A stretch of DNA of 61,592 bases from Chryseobacterium gleum (GTDB lineage Bacteria; Bacteroidota; Bacteroidia; Flavobacteriales_D; Crocinitomicaceae). Under the pieces are notes generated by a model that was given only the letters and a program-made list of their open reading frames with translations, did not search any database and was not told where the DNA came from. The stretch spans positions 1 to 61,592 of the forward strand of contig CAMCWF010000013.1 of assembly GCA_945882095.1 (NCBI GenBank), in the 5' to 3' direction. The translations under genes and the position numbers were made by a program. The stretch's first letter is position 1, and the number at the start of each line of letters is the position of its first letter. Shown one piece after another: positions 9,108-17,787 of the stretch.

Positions 9108-12100
9108 ATGAAAAATATTACCCTGGTATTTTCACTGCTTACTTTGTCTGTTTTCGCACAGAAAACCGTAAAACCTACCATTCCTAGTTCCCCGCTTTTT
9201 ACCGAGGAAACCACCAATGCACTTTCCTTTAGAATGGTCGGTCCTGCCTTGACCTCGGGGAGGGTAATTGACATAGCCGTTCATCCCAAAAACAAAGACA
9301 TGTGGTACGTTGCTGCCGCCAGTGGTGGATTGTGGTTAACAAAAAATCATGGAATTACCTTTGAGTCAATTTTTAACAATTACGGAAGTTATTCCTTGGC
9401 GTGTGTTGCTTTGGCTCCATCGAATCCAAGTACGGTTTGGGTGGGTAGCGGTGAAAACAACAACCAACGTTCGGTGGGTTATGGCGATGGTGTCTACAAA
9501 TCCATTGATGGCGGAAAATCGTTTGTGAATATGGGCTTGAAAAAGTCTGAACACATCGGAAATATTCTCATCCATCCTACCGATGAGAAAACTTTATGGG
9601 TTGCAGCATATGGCCCGCTATGGAGCGCTGGAGGTGAGCGTGGTGTGTATAAATCTACGGATGGCGGAAAGTCATGGAAGCGCACTTTGTTTGTATCCGA
9701 TGAAACCGGTATTTCTGAAATAGCAATGGATCCAGAAAATCCGAATGTATTGTATGCCAGCGCTCATCAACGTCGCAGACACGAGTATACGTATGTAGGC
9801 GGGGGACCTGAATCCAGTGTGTATAAATCTACCGACGGTGGCGAAACCTGGAATGAAATCGCAGTCGGTTTACCAAAGGGAGAGATGGGTCGAATTGGCA
9901 TCGCTGTTTCGCCTGCTGATCCTAATTGGGTGTATGCAATTGTAGAAGCAAAGTACGATAAGGGCGGCGTTTACTTGTCACAAAACAAAGGTGCATCGTG
10001 GTCCAAGAAAGGAAAGTTTTCTACCAGTGGCAACTATTACCAAGAGTTGGTCTGTGATCCTTTGGATCGAAAAAAAGTATTTTCAATGGATACGTATTTA
10101 CACCACAGTGAAGATGCAGGGGTTACCTTCAAGGCGACAGGAGAATCGCATAAACATGTGGATAACCATACCCTATGGATTGACCCTAGCAATACAGACC
10201 ATTGGCTGGCCGGTTGTGATGGCGGTATCTATGAAACCTATACGCATGCTTCGGAATGGAGGTATTACGACAATTTGCCGATCATACAATTTTACAAAGT
10301 TACCACCGACAATGCCAAGCCTTTCTACAACATTTATGGAGGTACGCAAGACAATAATTCCATGGGTGGACCTTCGGCAACTTTGAATGTTCATGGCATC
10401 CTCAATGCTGATTGGTTCATCACGAACGGTGGTGATGGTTTTGAGTCGGCTACGGATTGGAGCAATCCAAACATCGCATATGCACAAGCACAACATGGTT
10501 GGTTGGTTCGATACGACAAAGCATCCGGAGAAAAAGTTCCCATCCAACCCATGCCAGGGAAAGACGAGGCTGCTTACCGATGGAATTGGGATGCGCCCCT
10601 TTTGGTTTCTAAACATGATGCGTCCACGCTTTATTTCGCAGCCAATAAAGTTTTTAAGTCCACCAACAAAGGAGACGATTGGTCGGTGATTTCTCCGGAC
10701 CTAACCCAGCAAATAGACCGAAACAAATTGCCTGTTATGGGCCAGGTTTGGAGCATTGATGCGGTGATGAAAAACGCTTCCACTACCATTTATGGAAACA
10801 TCATTGCCTTGGATGAATCTCCTGTGAAAAAAGGGTTGCTTTATGCAGGAACCGATGATGGGTTGGTGCAAGTTTCCCATAACGATGGAAATGATTGGTC
10901 TAAAACAGCTGTCTTCCCAGGGGTTCCGACGAACACAAGGGTAAATATGTTAACAGCTTCTCGTTTTGATGAAAATGTAGTTTTTGCTTGTTTTCTCGCG
11001 GAACGACAAGGGGATTTTAAACCCTACCTCCTCAAGTCAAATGACAAAGGAAAAACTTGGGTGAACATTGCAGGTGATTTACCTGAGAGGGGTTCTGTGT
11101 ATTGCCTTAAACAAGATTTTAAAGATCCGAATTTGCTGTTTGTAGGTACTGAGTATGGCGCCTATTTTTCAACAAACGGAGGGACCAATTGGATAAAGTT
11201 CAGTGGTCTTCCGACCATTGCGGTCATGGACTTAGACATTCAAGAAACAGCGTGCGATTTGGTAGCAGCTACCTTTGGACGGGGGTTTTGGGTACTCGAC
11301 AATTATGCTCCCTTGCGAAATCTCACCAAGGAGGTCCTTGCAAAAAAGGCACATTTGTTTGAGGTAAAGGATGCCTTGCTTTACATTCCTGCCGATCCAT
11401 TGGGATTGGAGGGAACGGGTTTTCAGGGTCATAACCTTTGGGCTTCTTCCAATCCAAGTTTTGGTGCCGTTTTTACCTTATACCTTAAAAACAATGCATC
11501 CAGCCTTAAAGACATAAGATTAGACAAAGAAAAGGCATTGGAAAAAGATAAAAAAGAAGTGAAATATCCAACCATGGAAGAATTGTATCGCGAAGCGAGG
11601 GAGGAAGCAAGAAAATTGGTTTGGGTAATCAATGACAGTGTAGGGAATGAAGTTAGAAGGTTTACCTCTTCACCAAGCAAGGGTATTTCCAGAACCACTT
11701 GGAACTTACGCAGCAATTCAACCACACAAGTGGGAGGCGATCAAAACGGGTATTTGGTGAAAGCAGGAACCTATGAAGTGACTGTTTATGCAGTAAAGAA
11801 CGACAGCATTGATACTTTGATTGTCGGTCAACGTTTTCAGGTGAGGGCATTAAACAACCAAACCTTGGTCGCAAAAAATCCAGAAGAATTAAAAGTGTTT
11901 AGGACAGAAGTGGGTGAACTGAGCAGAAAGGTAAATGGAGCAGGAACGCTCCTATCTGCATTCAAAGAAACCGTAGCTTCCATAAAAGAGGCGGTAACAA
12001 ATTATCCCAATACAGACATGCGTTTGCTTACAACGATACAAAAGCTAAACGATCAGTTGGATTCATGCTTTGTGGTGCTTTATGGGAATAACATATTGTC

Positions 12101-12350
12101 CTCCCATGAATTCGAAACGGTTCCAAGTTTGAGTGGGCGTTTGGGAATGGTTGAATACATGTTGTATGACAATACGGCCGGGGTAACGGCGACACATCGC
12201 AAAAACAAAAGCATTGCAGAAGCGGAGTATCTTGTACTTGCAAACCGAATTCGGACCATGAGGGGAACGTTGAAGGTTTTAGAAGATTCTTTGGCGAAAG
12301 TTCCGATTCCTTACATTCGAACCGGTGGTCTTGATTTGAAGTTGGATTAG
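9108..12350 (+). CDS. Large secreted BNR/Asp-box beta-propeller protein (VPS10/sortilin-like)
   Basis: A 1080-residue exported protein. The signal peptide is MKNITLVFSLLTLSVFAQ. Asp-box/BNR motifs recur over about residues 50-750 (for example YKSIDGGKSF, YKSTDGGKSW, YKSTDGGETW, LSQNKGASW, KSNDKGKTW, STNGGTNW), marking a sortilin/VPS10 type propeller often annotated as glycosyl hydrolase in Bacteroidota. The C-terminal part has a beta domain and a helical tail (about 950-1070). No T9SS tail is seen, and no catalytic residues can be assigned. The ATG at 9108 starts the signal peptide; an in-frame start at 9084 lies in the terminator and is rejected. Confidence 0.85.
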   Translation: MKNITLVFSLLTLSVFAQKTVKPTIPSSPLFTEETTNALSFRMVGPALTSGRVIDIAVHPKNKDMWYVAAASGGLWLTKNHGITFESIFNNYGSYSLACVALAPSNPSTVWVGSGENNNQRSVGYGDGVYKSIDGGKSFVNMGLKKSEHIGNILIHPTDEKTLWVAAYGPLWSAGGERGVYKSTDGGKSWKRTLFVSDETGISEIAMDPENPNVLYASAHQRRRHEYTYVGGGPESSVYKSTDGGETWNEIAVGLPKGEMGRIGIAVSPADPNWVYAIVEAKYDKGGVYLSQNKGASWSKKGKFSTSGNYYQELVCDPLDRKKVFSMDTYLHHSEDAGVTFKATGESHKHVDNHTLWIDPSNTDHWLAGCDGGIYETYTHASEWRYYDNLPIIQFYKVTTDNAKPFYNIYGGTQDNNSMGGPSATLNVHGILNADWFITNGGDGFESATDWSNPNIAYAQAQHGWLVRYDKASGEKVPIQPMPGKDEAAYRWNWDAPLLVSKHDASTLYFAANKVFKSTNKGDDWSVISPDLTQQIDRNKLPVMGQVWSIDAVMKNASTTIYGNIIALDESPVKKGLLYAGTDDGLVQVSHNDGNDWSKTAVFPGVPTNTRVNMLTASRFDENVVFACFLAERQGDFKPYLLKSNDKGKTWVNIAGDLPERGSVYCLKQDFKDPNLLFVGTEYGAYFSTNGGTNWIKFSGLPTIAVMDLDIQETACDLVAATFGRGFWVLDNYAPLRNLTKEVLAKKAHLFEVKDALLYIPADPLGLEGTGFQGHNLWASSNPSFGAVFTLYLKNNASSLKDIRLDKEKALEKDKKEVKYPTMEELYREAREEARKLVWVINDSVGNEVRRFTSSPSKGISRTTWNLRSNSTTQVGGDQNGYLVKAGTYEVTVYAVKNDSIDTLIVGQRFQVRALNNQTLVAKNPEELKVFRTEVGELSRKVNGAGTLLSAFKETVASIKEAVTNYPNTDMRLLTTIQKLNDQLDSCFVVLYGNNILSSHEFETVPSLSGRLGMVEYMLYDNTAGVTATHRKNKSIAEAEYLVLANRIRTMRGTLKVLEDSLAKVPIPYIRTGGLDLKLD

Positions 12351-12367
12351 GGATTTCTTGTTGTGAA

Positions 12368-12955
12368 TCAAGTGGTTTTAACCCACTTTAGCCGTTTGAA
12401 TAGCCAATGGAAAAAGATGCCTGAAGTCGTTCCAAAAAGGATTCCTGCAAGGACATCGCTCGGATAGTGCACGCCCAAATACATTCTGCTGTAACAAACC
12501 AAGCTTCCTATGAAAACCAGCATCCATACCCACACTTTCCGTTTTGCATAAAGCAATGGAAAGACAAAGGCAACAAAACCAAAGAAATTTGCAGCATGGG
12601 AAGAGAAAAATCCATATTGCCCCCCTCTGTAAAACACGCCCGGCGATTCTTCGTGAAAATGTAATTTTGGCCCCAGTAAAAGGTTGTGGGAAGGTCGATA
12701 ACGTTTTACGCCTTCTTTGAAAACTTGTGTTGAAATTACATCGGTGAAAAGTACGGTCAGTGCAATGAAAAGCAATGCCCATAATGCGCCTTTGGGTTTT
12801 AATACCCGAATTAGAAAATACAAAGTAACCGCATATACGGGAATCAGAAAGTATTTTTTAGAAATGTACCAGAAGAAGACATCCAACCACTCATTGTGCA
12901 TTCCATTGATCCACAGGAGAAGTTTTCCGTCGATATTTTCGAGAAAATCAATCAT
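12368..12955 (-). CDS. PAP2-superfamily membrane phosphatase
   Basis: A 195-residue integral membrane protein with several hydrophobic segments and the three PAP2 motifs: K80-(x6)-R87-P88, SSH (118-120, in place of the usual PSGH), and S156-R157-(x5)-H163-(x3)-D167 in [12 protein letters not shown]. It likely dephosphorylates undecaprenyl pyrophosphate or phosphatidyl phosphates at the periplasmic face. Its start overlaps the stop of obg by 8 bp. Last gene of the hpt-adk-obg cluster and convergent with the BNR protein gene (17 bp gap). Confidence 0.9.
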   Translation of the reverse strand: MIDFLENIDGKLLLWINGMHNEWLDVFFWYISKKYFLIPVYAVTLYFLIRVLKPKGALWALLFIALTVLFTDVISTQVFKEGVKRYRPSHNLLLGPKLHFHEESPGVFYRGGQYGFFSSHAANFFGFVAFVFPLLYAKRKVWVWMLVFIGSLVCYSRMYLGVHYPSDVLAGILFGTTSGIFFHWLFKRLKWVKTT

Positions 12956-13940
12956 TTAAAGATTTCCAGATCAAATCTTTCAATTCATTCAATCCTTTTT
13001 GAGCTACGGAAGAAATGAAGAGGGTAGGAAGGTCGGAGGGAAGTTCTTTTTTCATTTGGTCAATCATCACCTCGTCGAGCATGTCACTTTTGGTAATGGC
13101 AAGGAGGCGTTGTTTCTGAAGCAATTCGGGATTGTATTTTTTCAGCTCTCCAAGTAGGATTTCATATTCTTTTCTTAAATCATCACTGTCAGAAGGAATC
13201 ATGAAAAGCAACAAAGAATTCCGTTCAATGTGTCTTAGAAAGCGCAATCCAAGTCCTTTTCCTTCATGTGCTCCTTCGATGATTCCTGGGATATCAGCCA
13301 TGATAAATGACCTGTAATCTCGATAAGATACGATACCTAAGTTGGGACGAAGGGTTGTAAAGGGGTACGCACCAATTTCAGGTTTTGCGGCCGAGAGTAC
13401 AGAAAGCAAGGTGCTTTTTCCTGCATTTGGAAAGCCTACCAAACCAACATCGGCTAAGATTTTCAGTTCAAGGATTTTCCATCCTTCAATCCCTGTTTCA
13501 CCGGGTTGAGCGAAGCGAGGTGTTTGGTTCGTGGGAGATTTAAAATGGTCATTTCCATATCCACCGCGACCCCCTCGTTCAATGATTTGTTCCTCTCCGT
13601 CTTCAGTGATTTCAAACATTACTTCACCGGTTTCGCCGTCTTTTGCAATGGTTCCCAGTGGGACCTCAACATACACATCTGTTCCTTGCGCACCGGTTTT
13701 TAAGGCACCTGCCCCATGTCCACCATGGTCAGCGCGAATGTGTTTTTGGTATTTTAAATGAAGTAAGGTCCAAAGTTGTTTGTTTCCTTTTAAGATTACG
13801 TGTCCACCTCTTCCGCCATCTCCACCATCAGGTCCTCCCTTGGGAATGTATTTTTCCCGACGAAAATGGGTAGAGCCAGCTCCGCCATTTCCAGATTTGG
13901 TGTGAATTTTTACGTAATCTACAAAGTTATCTGAAGCCAT
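12948..13940 (-). CDS. obg: GTPase Obg/CgtA
   Basis: A 330-residue essential GTPase of ribosome assembly and stress control. The glycine-rich Obg fold spans about residues 1-158 ([14 protein letters not shown]). The G domain follows with GFPNAGKST (169-177, P-loop), [14 protein letters not shown] (switch II) and TKSD (NKxD equivalent). The optional C-terminal extension is absent, as is common in Bacteroidota. It lies 2 bp after adk on the same strand. Confidence 0.97.
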   Translation of the reverse strand: MASDNFVDYVKIHTKSGNGGAGSTHFRREKYIPKGGPDGGDGGRGGHVILKGNKQLWTLLHLKYQKHIRADHGGHGAGALKTGAQGTDVYVEVPLGTIAKDGETGEVMFEITEDGEEQIIERGGRGGYGNDHFKSPTNQTPRFAQPGETGIEGWKILELKILADVGLVGFPNAGKSTLLSVLSAAKPEIGAYPFTTLRPNLGIVSYRDYRSFIMADIPGIIEGAHEGKGLGLRFLRHIERNSLLLFMIPSDSDDLRKEYEILLGELKKYNPELLQKQRLLAITKSDMLDEVMIDQMKKELPSDLPTLFISSVAQKGLNELKDLIWKSLND

Positions 13941-13942
13941 GT

Positions 13943-14518
13943 TTATTTAATTGGGTCTATCGCATCGTATAGCCGCTGGGTAATTTCATCCAATTGCCCA
14001 ATTCCGTTAATGGAGACAAATTTGTTTTGAGCGGCATAGAATTCTTTCACCGGAGCCGTTTCGTTTTTATATACTGAAATGCGTTTTGAGATTACCTCGG
14101 GGTCTGCGTCGTCAGCTCTGCCGCTCACAATTGCACGGTTTTTAAGTCGAACTTTTAATTCCTCCTCTTCAACATCCAAAGCGAGCATTATGCTGATTTC
14201 GGTATGCATCTCCTCGAGTAGATGATCCAGGGCCGTGGCTTGGGGAATGGTTCTTGGGAAACCATCAAAAATAAATCCCTTTGGATTTTCTTGGTTCATC
14301 ACCTCGTTTTTCAGCATGTCAATGGTTACTTCATCAGGAACGAGTTTCCCTTGATCCATATACGATTTAGCCAGAATGCCAAGTTCTGTATTGTTTTTCA
14401 AATGATACCTAAAAATATCACCCGTTGAAAGATGAATTAATCCATATGTAGAAATTAACCTTTCCGATTGGGTTCCTTTTCCTGCGCCAGGAGGACCGAA
14501 GAGTACAATGTTTAACAT
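13943..14518 (-). CDS. adk: Adenylate kinase
   Basis: A 191-residue enzyme catalysing ATP + AMP = 2 ADP. P-loop GPPGAGKGT (8-16), the AMP-site STGD and [10 protein letters not shown] motifs, and a short lid segment rather than the long zinc-type lid, giving the short form of the family. [14 protein letters not shown] is the arginine-bearing region after the lid. It lies 4 bp after hpt, in the order hpt-adk-obg that links purine salvage and nucleotide balance with ribosome assembly. Confidence 0.97.
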   Translation of the reverse strand: MLNIVLFGPPGAGKGTQSERLISTYGLIHLSTGDIFRYHLKNNTELGILAKSYMDQGKLVPDEVTIDMLKNEVMNQENPKGFIFDGFPRTIPQATALDHLLEEMHTEISIMLALDVEEEELKVRLKNRAIVSGRADDADPEVISKRISVYKNETAPVKEFYAAQNKFVSINGIGQLDEITQRLYDAIDPIK

Positions 14519-14522
14519 GTTC

Positions 14523-15065
14523 TTATTTTTCTATTAACTGATAAATTTCAGGTAGGTTTCTTCCGGCTTCATCATAATCAAGTCCGTAACCCACAACAAA
14601 TTTATTGGGAATTTCGAAACCAAAGTACTTGGGTGGCTGTTGTCCTTGATAGGCTTCCTTTTTAAACAGCATGGCACATACTTCAATGGAATTCGGATTC
14701 TGTATTTGAAGAAGCTTGATTATTTTGTCGACGGTAATTCCTGTATCAACAATATCTTCCAAAATTACTAAATTTTTACCGGTAACCGACGTCGTTAACC
14801 CAATCAATTCATCCACCCTTCCCGAACTCTCGGTTCCAATATATGATCGCACCTTCATAAAAGAGATTTCCATTTCTACATCTACCAATTTCATCAAGTC
14901 ACTGGTAAACATAAAAGAACCGTTGAGAATCGAAATAAAAAGGACTTGTTGTCCCCTGTAATCCTCGTTTAATTGGTTGGCGATGGATTGCACTGATTCG
15001 TGGATTTGCTTCTCATCTAGGTAAATCTCAAAGGACTTGTCGTATAGCGTAACTGTTTTATTCAT
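14523..15065 (-). CDS. hpt: Hypoxanthine phosphoribosyltransferase
   Basis: A 180-residue purine salvage enzyme converting hypoxanthine (or guanine) and PRPP to the nucleotide. The PRPP-binding loop is LVILEDIVDTGITV, and VLFISILNGSFMF is the conserved N-terminal strand and loop. The ATG at 15065 is chosen over an open extension of 14 residues because a TAAATTTG promoter box (15074-15081) lies 8 bases upstream. Divergent from purK; first gene of the hpt-adk-obg-PAP2 unit. Confidence 0.95.
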   Translation of the reverse strand: MNKTVTLYDKSFEIYLDEKQIHESVQSIANQLNEDYRGQQVLFISILNGSFMFTSDLMKLVDVEMEISFMKVRSYIGTESSGRVDELIGLTTSVTGKNLVILEDIVDTGITVDKIIKLLQIQNPNSIEVCAMLFKKEAYQGQQPPKYFGFEIPNKFVVGYGLDYDEAGRNLPEIYQLIEK

Positions 15066-15073
15066 ACTTCTTG

Positions 15074-15108
15074 CAAATTTAGGAAATAAGCGCATTATTG
15101 TTTGCAAA
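15074..15108 (-). promoter_or_regulatory. hpt promoter (TTTG-N23-TAAATTTG)
   Basis: On the minus strand TTTG (15108-15105) is followed after 23 bases by TAAATTTG (15081-15074), matching the Bacteroidota -33/-7 pattern, 8 bases before the hpt ATG. The TTTG is half of the palindrome TTTGCAAA (15101-15108), whose other half serves the opposite promoter. Confidence 0.5.
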
Positions 15109-15136
15109 CGGAAATAGCGATGAATGGTTATCTTTG
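15101..15136 (+). promoter_or_regulatory. purK promoter (TTTG-N24-TATCTTTG)
   Basis: TTTG (15101-15104) and TATCTTTG (15129-15136) form a promoter on the plus strand. If used, transcription begins near 15141, after the ATG at 15120 and before the GTG at 15153, which bears on the purK start. Confidence 0.45.
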
Positions 15137-15152
15137 CCCAAAGAAATTTACA

Positions 15153-16277
15153 GTGAAGTATTCTTTAGGTGTTTTAGGTGCAGGACAATTGGGGCGAATG
15201 TTAATTCAGGAAGCCATTGATTTGTCCGTTGACATTCATTGCATGGACAGTGATCCTGAAGCGCCTTGTGCCACACTTGCGCAAACATTCACCCTTGGAT
15301 CCATTACCGATTATGACAGTGTGCTGAACTTTGGAAGAAGGCATAAGGTACTCACCGTAGAGATCGAAAACGTGAACATTGAAGGACTTGAACAACTTGA
15401 AAAAGAAGGGGTGCAGGTATTTCCGCAATCCCGGGTGCTTAAAATCATCCGCGACAAAGGGATACAAAAACAATTTTATGTAGACCATGGAATTCCAACC
15501 GCAAATTTTATTTGCATCGAGGATAAATCGGAACTTCCTACAAATACAACTTTTCCTTTCGTACATAAAATGCGCGTTGGAGGCTATGACGGGAAAGGCG
15601 TAAGGGTTGTAAAAAACCAAACAGATTGGGAACATTCCTTTGATACACCAAGCATTGTTGAAGATTTAATTCCCTTCACTAAAGAAGTTTCGGTCATAGT
15701 TGCGCGAAACCCTTTGGGTGAAATGCGTTGTTTTCCCTTGGTGGAATCTGAGTTCAATTCAAAAGTAAATTTGGTGGAATTTCAGTTTTCACCTGCTGAT
15801 GTATCGTTGGAGATTGCAACCAAAGCTGAGGAAATTGCAAAGAGGATCATTTTGAATTTAGACATGGTAGGTATTTTAGCCATTGAATTTTTTCTTACCA
15901 AGGATGGCGATTTAATCGTCAATGAAATGGCTCCTCGTCCCCACAATTCTGGACACCATACCATTGAATGTTGTTATACTTCTCAGTTTGCCCAACACCT
16001 AAGATCAGTTTTGAATTTTCCCTTGGGCGCAACCGATTTGAGGGTGCCTGGCGCAATGCTAAATATTTTGGGTGAAATCAACCACATGGGCGAAGCGCAC
16101 TACCAAGGGATGAAGGAAGTATTGGAAATGAAAGGCGTTTATATCCATCTTTATGGTAAAAAACAAACAAAACCTTTTCGGAAAATGGGACATGTTACCA
16201 TCATCGGGGATGATTTGGCAGAAGTGAAGCGCAAGGCGGAAATCGTAAAGAATTCCTTAAAGTGTATCGCTATTTGA
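15153..16277 (+). CDS. purK: 5-(carboxyamino)imidazole ribonucleotide synthase
   Basis: A 374-residue ATP-grasp enzyme of purine synthesis that makes N5-CAIR from AIR, bicarbonate and ATP. The N-terminal nucleotide fold has LGVLGAGQLGRML. The ATP-grasp part has KMRVGGYDGKGVRVV, EDLIPFTKEVSVIVAR and NEMAPRPHNSGHHTIE, all family signatures. The GTG at 15153 is preferred because a promoter box at 15129-15136 would place the transcript start downstream of the ATG at 15120; that ATG would add 11 residues and cannot be excluded. The mutase purE is not adjacent. The stop overlaps the converging amidohydrolase by 8 bp. Confidence 0.93.
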   Translation: MKYSLGVLGAGQLGRMLIQEAIDLSVDIHCMDSDPEAPCATLAQTFTLGSITDYDSVLNFGRRHKVLTVEIENVNIEGLEQLEKEGVQVFPQSRVLKIIRDKGIQKQFYVDHGIPTANFICIEDKSELPTNTTFPFVHKMRVGGYDGKGVRVVKNQTDWEHSFDTPSIVEDLIPFTKEVSVIVARNPLGEMRCFPLVESEFNSKVNLVEFQFSPADVSLEIATKAEEIAKRIILNLDMVGILAIEFFLTKDGDLIVNEMAPRPHNSGHHTIECCYTSQFAQHLRSVLNFPLGATDLRVPGAMLNILGEINHMGEAHYQGMKEVLEMKGVYIHLYGKKQTKPFRKMGHVTIIGDDLAEVKRKAEIVKNSLKCIAI

Positions 16278-17277
16278 ATTGTTTTTCATCCAACTTCAAC
16301 CATTCCAAAGTGGCATTTTGAAAAATGTCCTGTTTTACCTCCATAGACAAGTCACTCTCTTCGATGAACTTTCCAATTTCAAGGTCACCCAAAGGGAAAG
16401 GGTAATCGGAACCCAAACACACGCGTTTAGAACCTTGTAATTTTAAAATGAGTTTCAGTACATCGAGGTCATGGGTAATGGAATCAACCCAAAACTTGCC
16501 CAGGTATTCTCGTGGATTTAGAGGATTGTCGATGGCCACCAAGTCTGGACGGCAATTAAAACCGTGTTCAATTCTTCCCAAGGTCAGTAAAAAAGATCCC
16601 CCTGCGTGGGAGAAACAAACCCTTAAATTCGGCAATCTCTCAAGGATTCCACCGAAAATCATTGAACATGCAGCCCTTGATGTTTCTGCGGGCATTCCCA
16701 CCAACCAAGGAAGCCAGTATTTTTTCATGCTGTCAAATCCCATCATTTGCCAAGGGTGAATCATTACGGCTAAATCTAATTTTTCACACGCTTCAAAAAT
16801 TGGAAAAAACTTTTCTTCATTTAGGTTTTCATCGTTGATGTTCGAGCCAATTTGGATGCCTACCAAGCCCATCGTTTTCATTCGCTCCAATTCTTTGATT
16901 GCTTCGGTTGCGTCTTGCATGGGAACCGTTCCCAATCCTATGTAGTTTTTAGGGAAACGTTCCACCAATGATGCGATGTGATCGTTTAAAAACCTAGACA
17001 ATTCAGCGCAATCTTGGGGTTTTGCCCAATAGGAGAACATGACCGGCACCGTACAAACCACTTGAACTTGTGTGTTGTGCGCTTCATATTCTTGTATGCG
17101 TAGGTTTTCATGCCAACAATTGTCTTCAATTCTGCGAAAAAATTCACCTCCCTCCATCATGTTCGCAGATCCGTCTGGATTTGATTCCAAATGGATGAAT
17201 TTACCGTATCCAAACTTTTCTGTCCAATTGGGCATTGAATTCGGTAAAATATGAGTGTGCATGTCAATTTTTAGCAT
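16270..17277 (-). CDS. Amidohydrolase, aminocarboxymuconate-semialdehyde decarboxylase (ACMSD) type
   Basis: A 335-residue metal-dependent TIM-barrel enzyme. The metal motif HTH is at residues 7-9 in MLKIDMHTHI; later ligands are seen in MIHPW, FSHAGGS and GSDYPFPLG (Asp). Length and the MMEGGEFFRRI and CTVPVMFSYWAKP segments fit ACMSD of the kynurenine / 2-nitrobenzoate pathways rather than a generic amidohydrolase. In the kynurenine pathway it diverts ACMS away from quinolinate. No other kynurenine genes are in the window. It follows the GNAT gene by 12 bp on the same strand. Confidence 0.87.
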   Translation of the reverse strand: MLKIDMHTHILPNSMPNWTEKFGYGKFIHLESNPDGSANMMEGGEFFRRIEDNCWHENLRIQEYEAHNTQVQVVCTVPVMFSYWAKPQDCAELSRFLNDHIASLVERFPKNYIGLGTVPMQDATEAIKELERMKTMGLVGIQIGSNINDENLNEEKFFPIFEACEKLDLAVMIHPWQMMGFDSMKKYWLPWLVGMPAETSRAACSMIFGGILERLPNLRVCFSHAGGSFLLTLGRIEHGFNCRPDLVAIDNPLNPREYLGKFWVDSITHDLDVLKLILKLQGSKRVCLGSDYPFPLGDLEIGKFIEESDLSMEVKQDIFQNATLEWLKLDEKQFK

Positions 17278-17289
17278 AAGTCTTGGGTA

Positions 17290-17787
17290 TTACAAATCCA
17301 ATTTCATTAGGTAATCGTCCATTACGAATCCATTTCCGATGTCAAAAATGGCTTCTTCGTGTATGTAGAATGCTTGCTTTTTATAAAAATGTATCGCTGG
17401 ATTTTTTTTGTTTACTTGGAGTAAAATGTACTGAGCCTCGCACTTTTTTGATTCATCAATTACGCATTTGCTTAAGGCTTTCCCGATTCCTTGGTGGTGC
17501 AGGTTAGGCAATACATAGAGTTTATGAAGCTTTGTGAATTTATGTTCTCCGTTAACGCATTGAAATCCTACGAAACCCAGGGGTTTTTCAGTTGTTTCGG
17601 CTAAAAAGAAACGATGCCCATCAATAAGGTTTTCTTGTAAGGTGCGCTCAGAATACATCCATTGCAACATGTAGGAGATTTGTGCTTCAGTAATGATTTC
17701 TTTATAGCTAACGGGCCAAATTTCTTGAGAAAGCTGTGCGATTTTATGAAGCTCATCTTTGGCAATTTCCCGAATCGAAAAATCCAT
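17290..17787 (-). CDS. GNAT-family N-acetyltransferase
   Basis: A 165-residue single GNAT domain that transfers acetyl from acetyl-CoA to an amine. The acetyl-CoA loop is visible as LYVLPNLHHQGIGKAL (V-x-P-x-x-x-x-x-G-x-G/A pattern), preceded by the GFVGFQ strand and followed by ILLQVNKKNPAIHFYKKQAF. The substrate is unknown. The ATG overlaps the last base of the upstream peptidase stop (TAATG), and the amidohydrolase follows 12 bp later, so the three are probably one transcript. Confidence 0.9.
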   Translation of the reverse strand: MDFSIREIAKDELHKIAQLSQEIWPVSYKEIITEAQISYMLQWMYSERTLQENLIDGHRFFLAETTEKPLGFVGFQCVNGEHKFTKLHKLYVLPNLHHQGIGKALSKCVIDESKKCEAQYILLQVNKKNPAIHFYKKQAFYIHEEAIFDIGNGFVMDDYLMKLDL

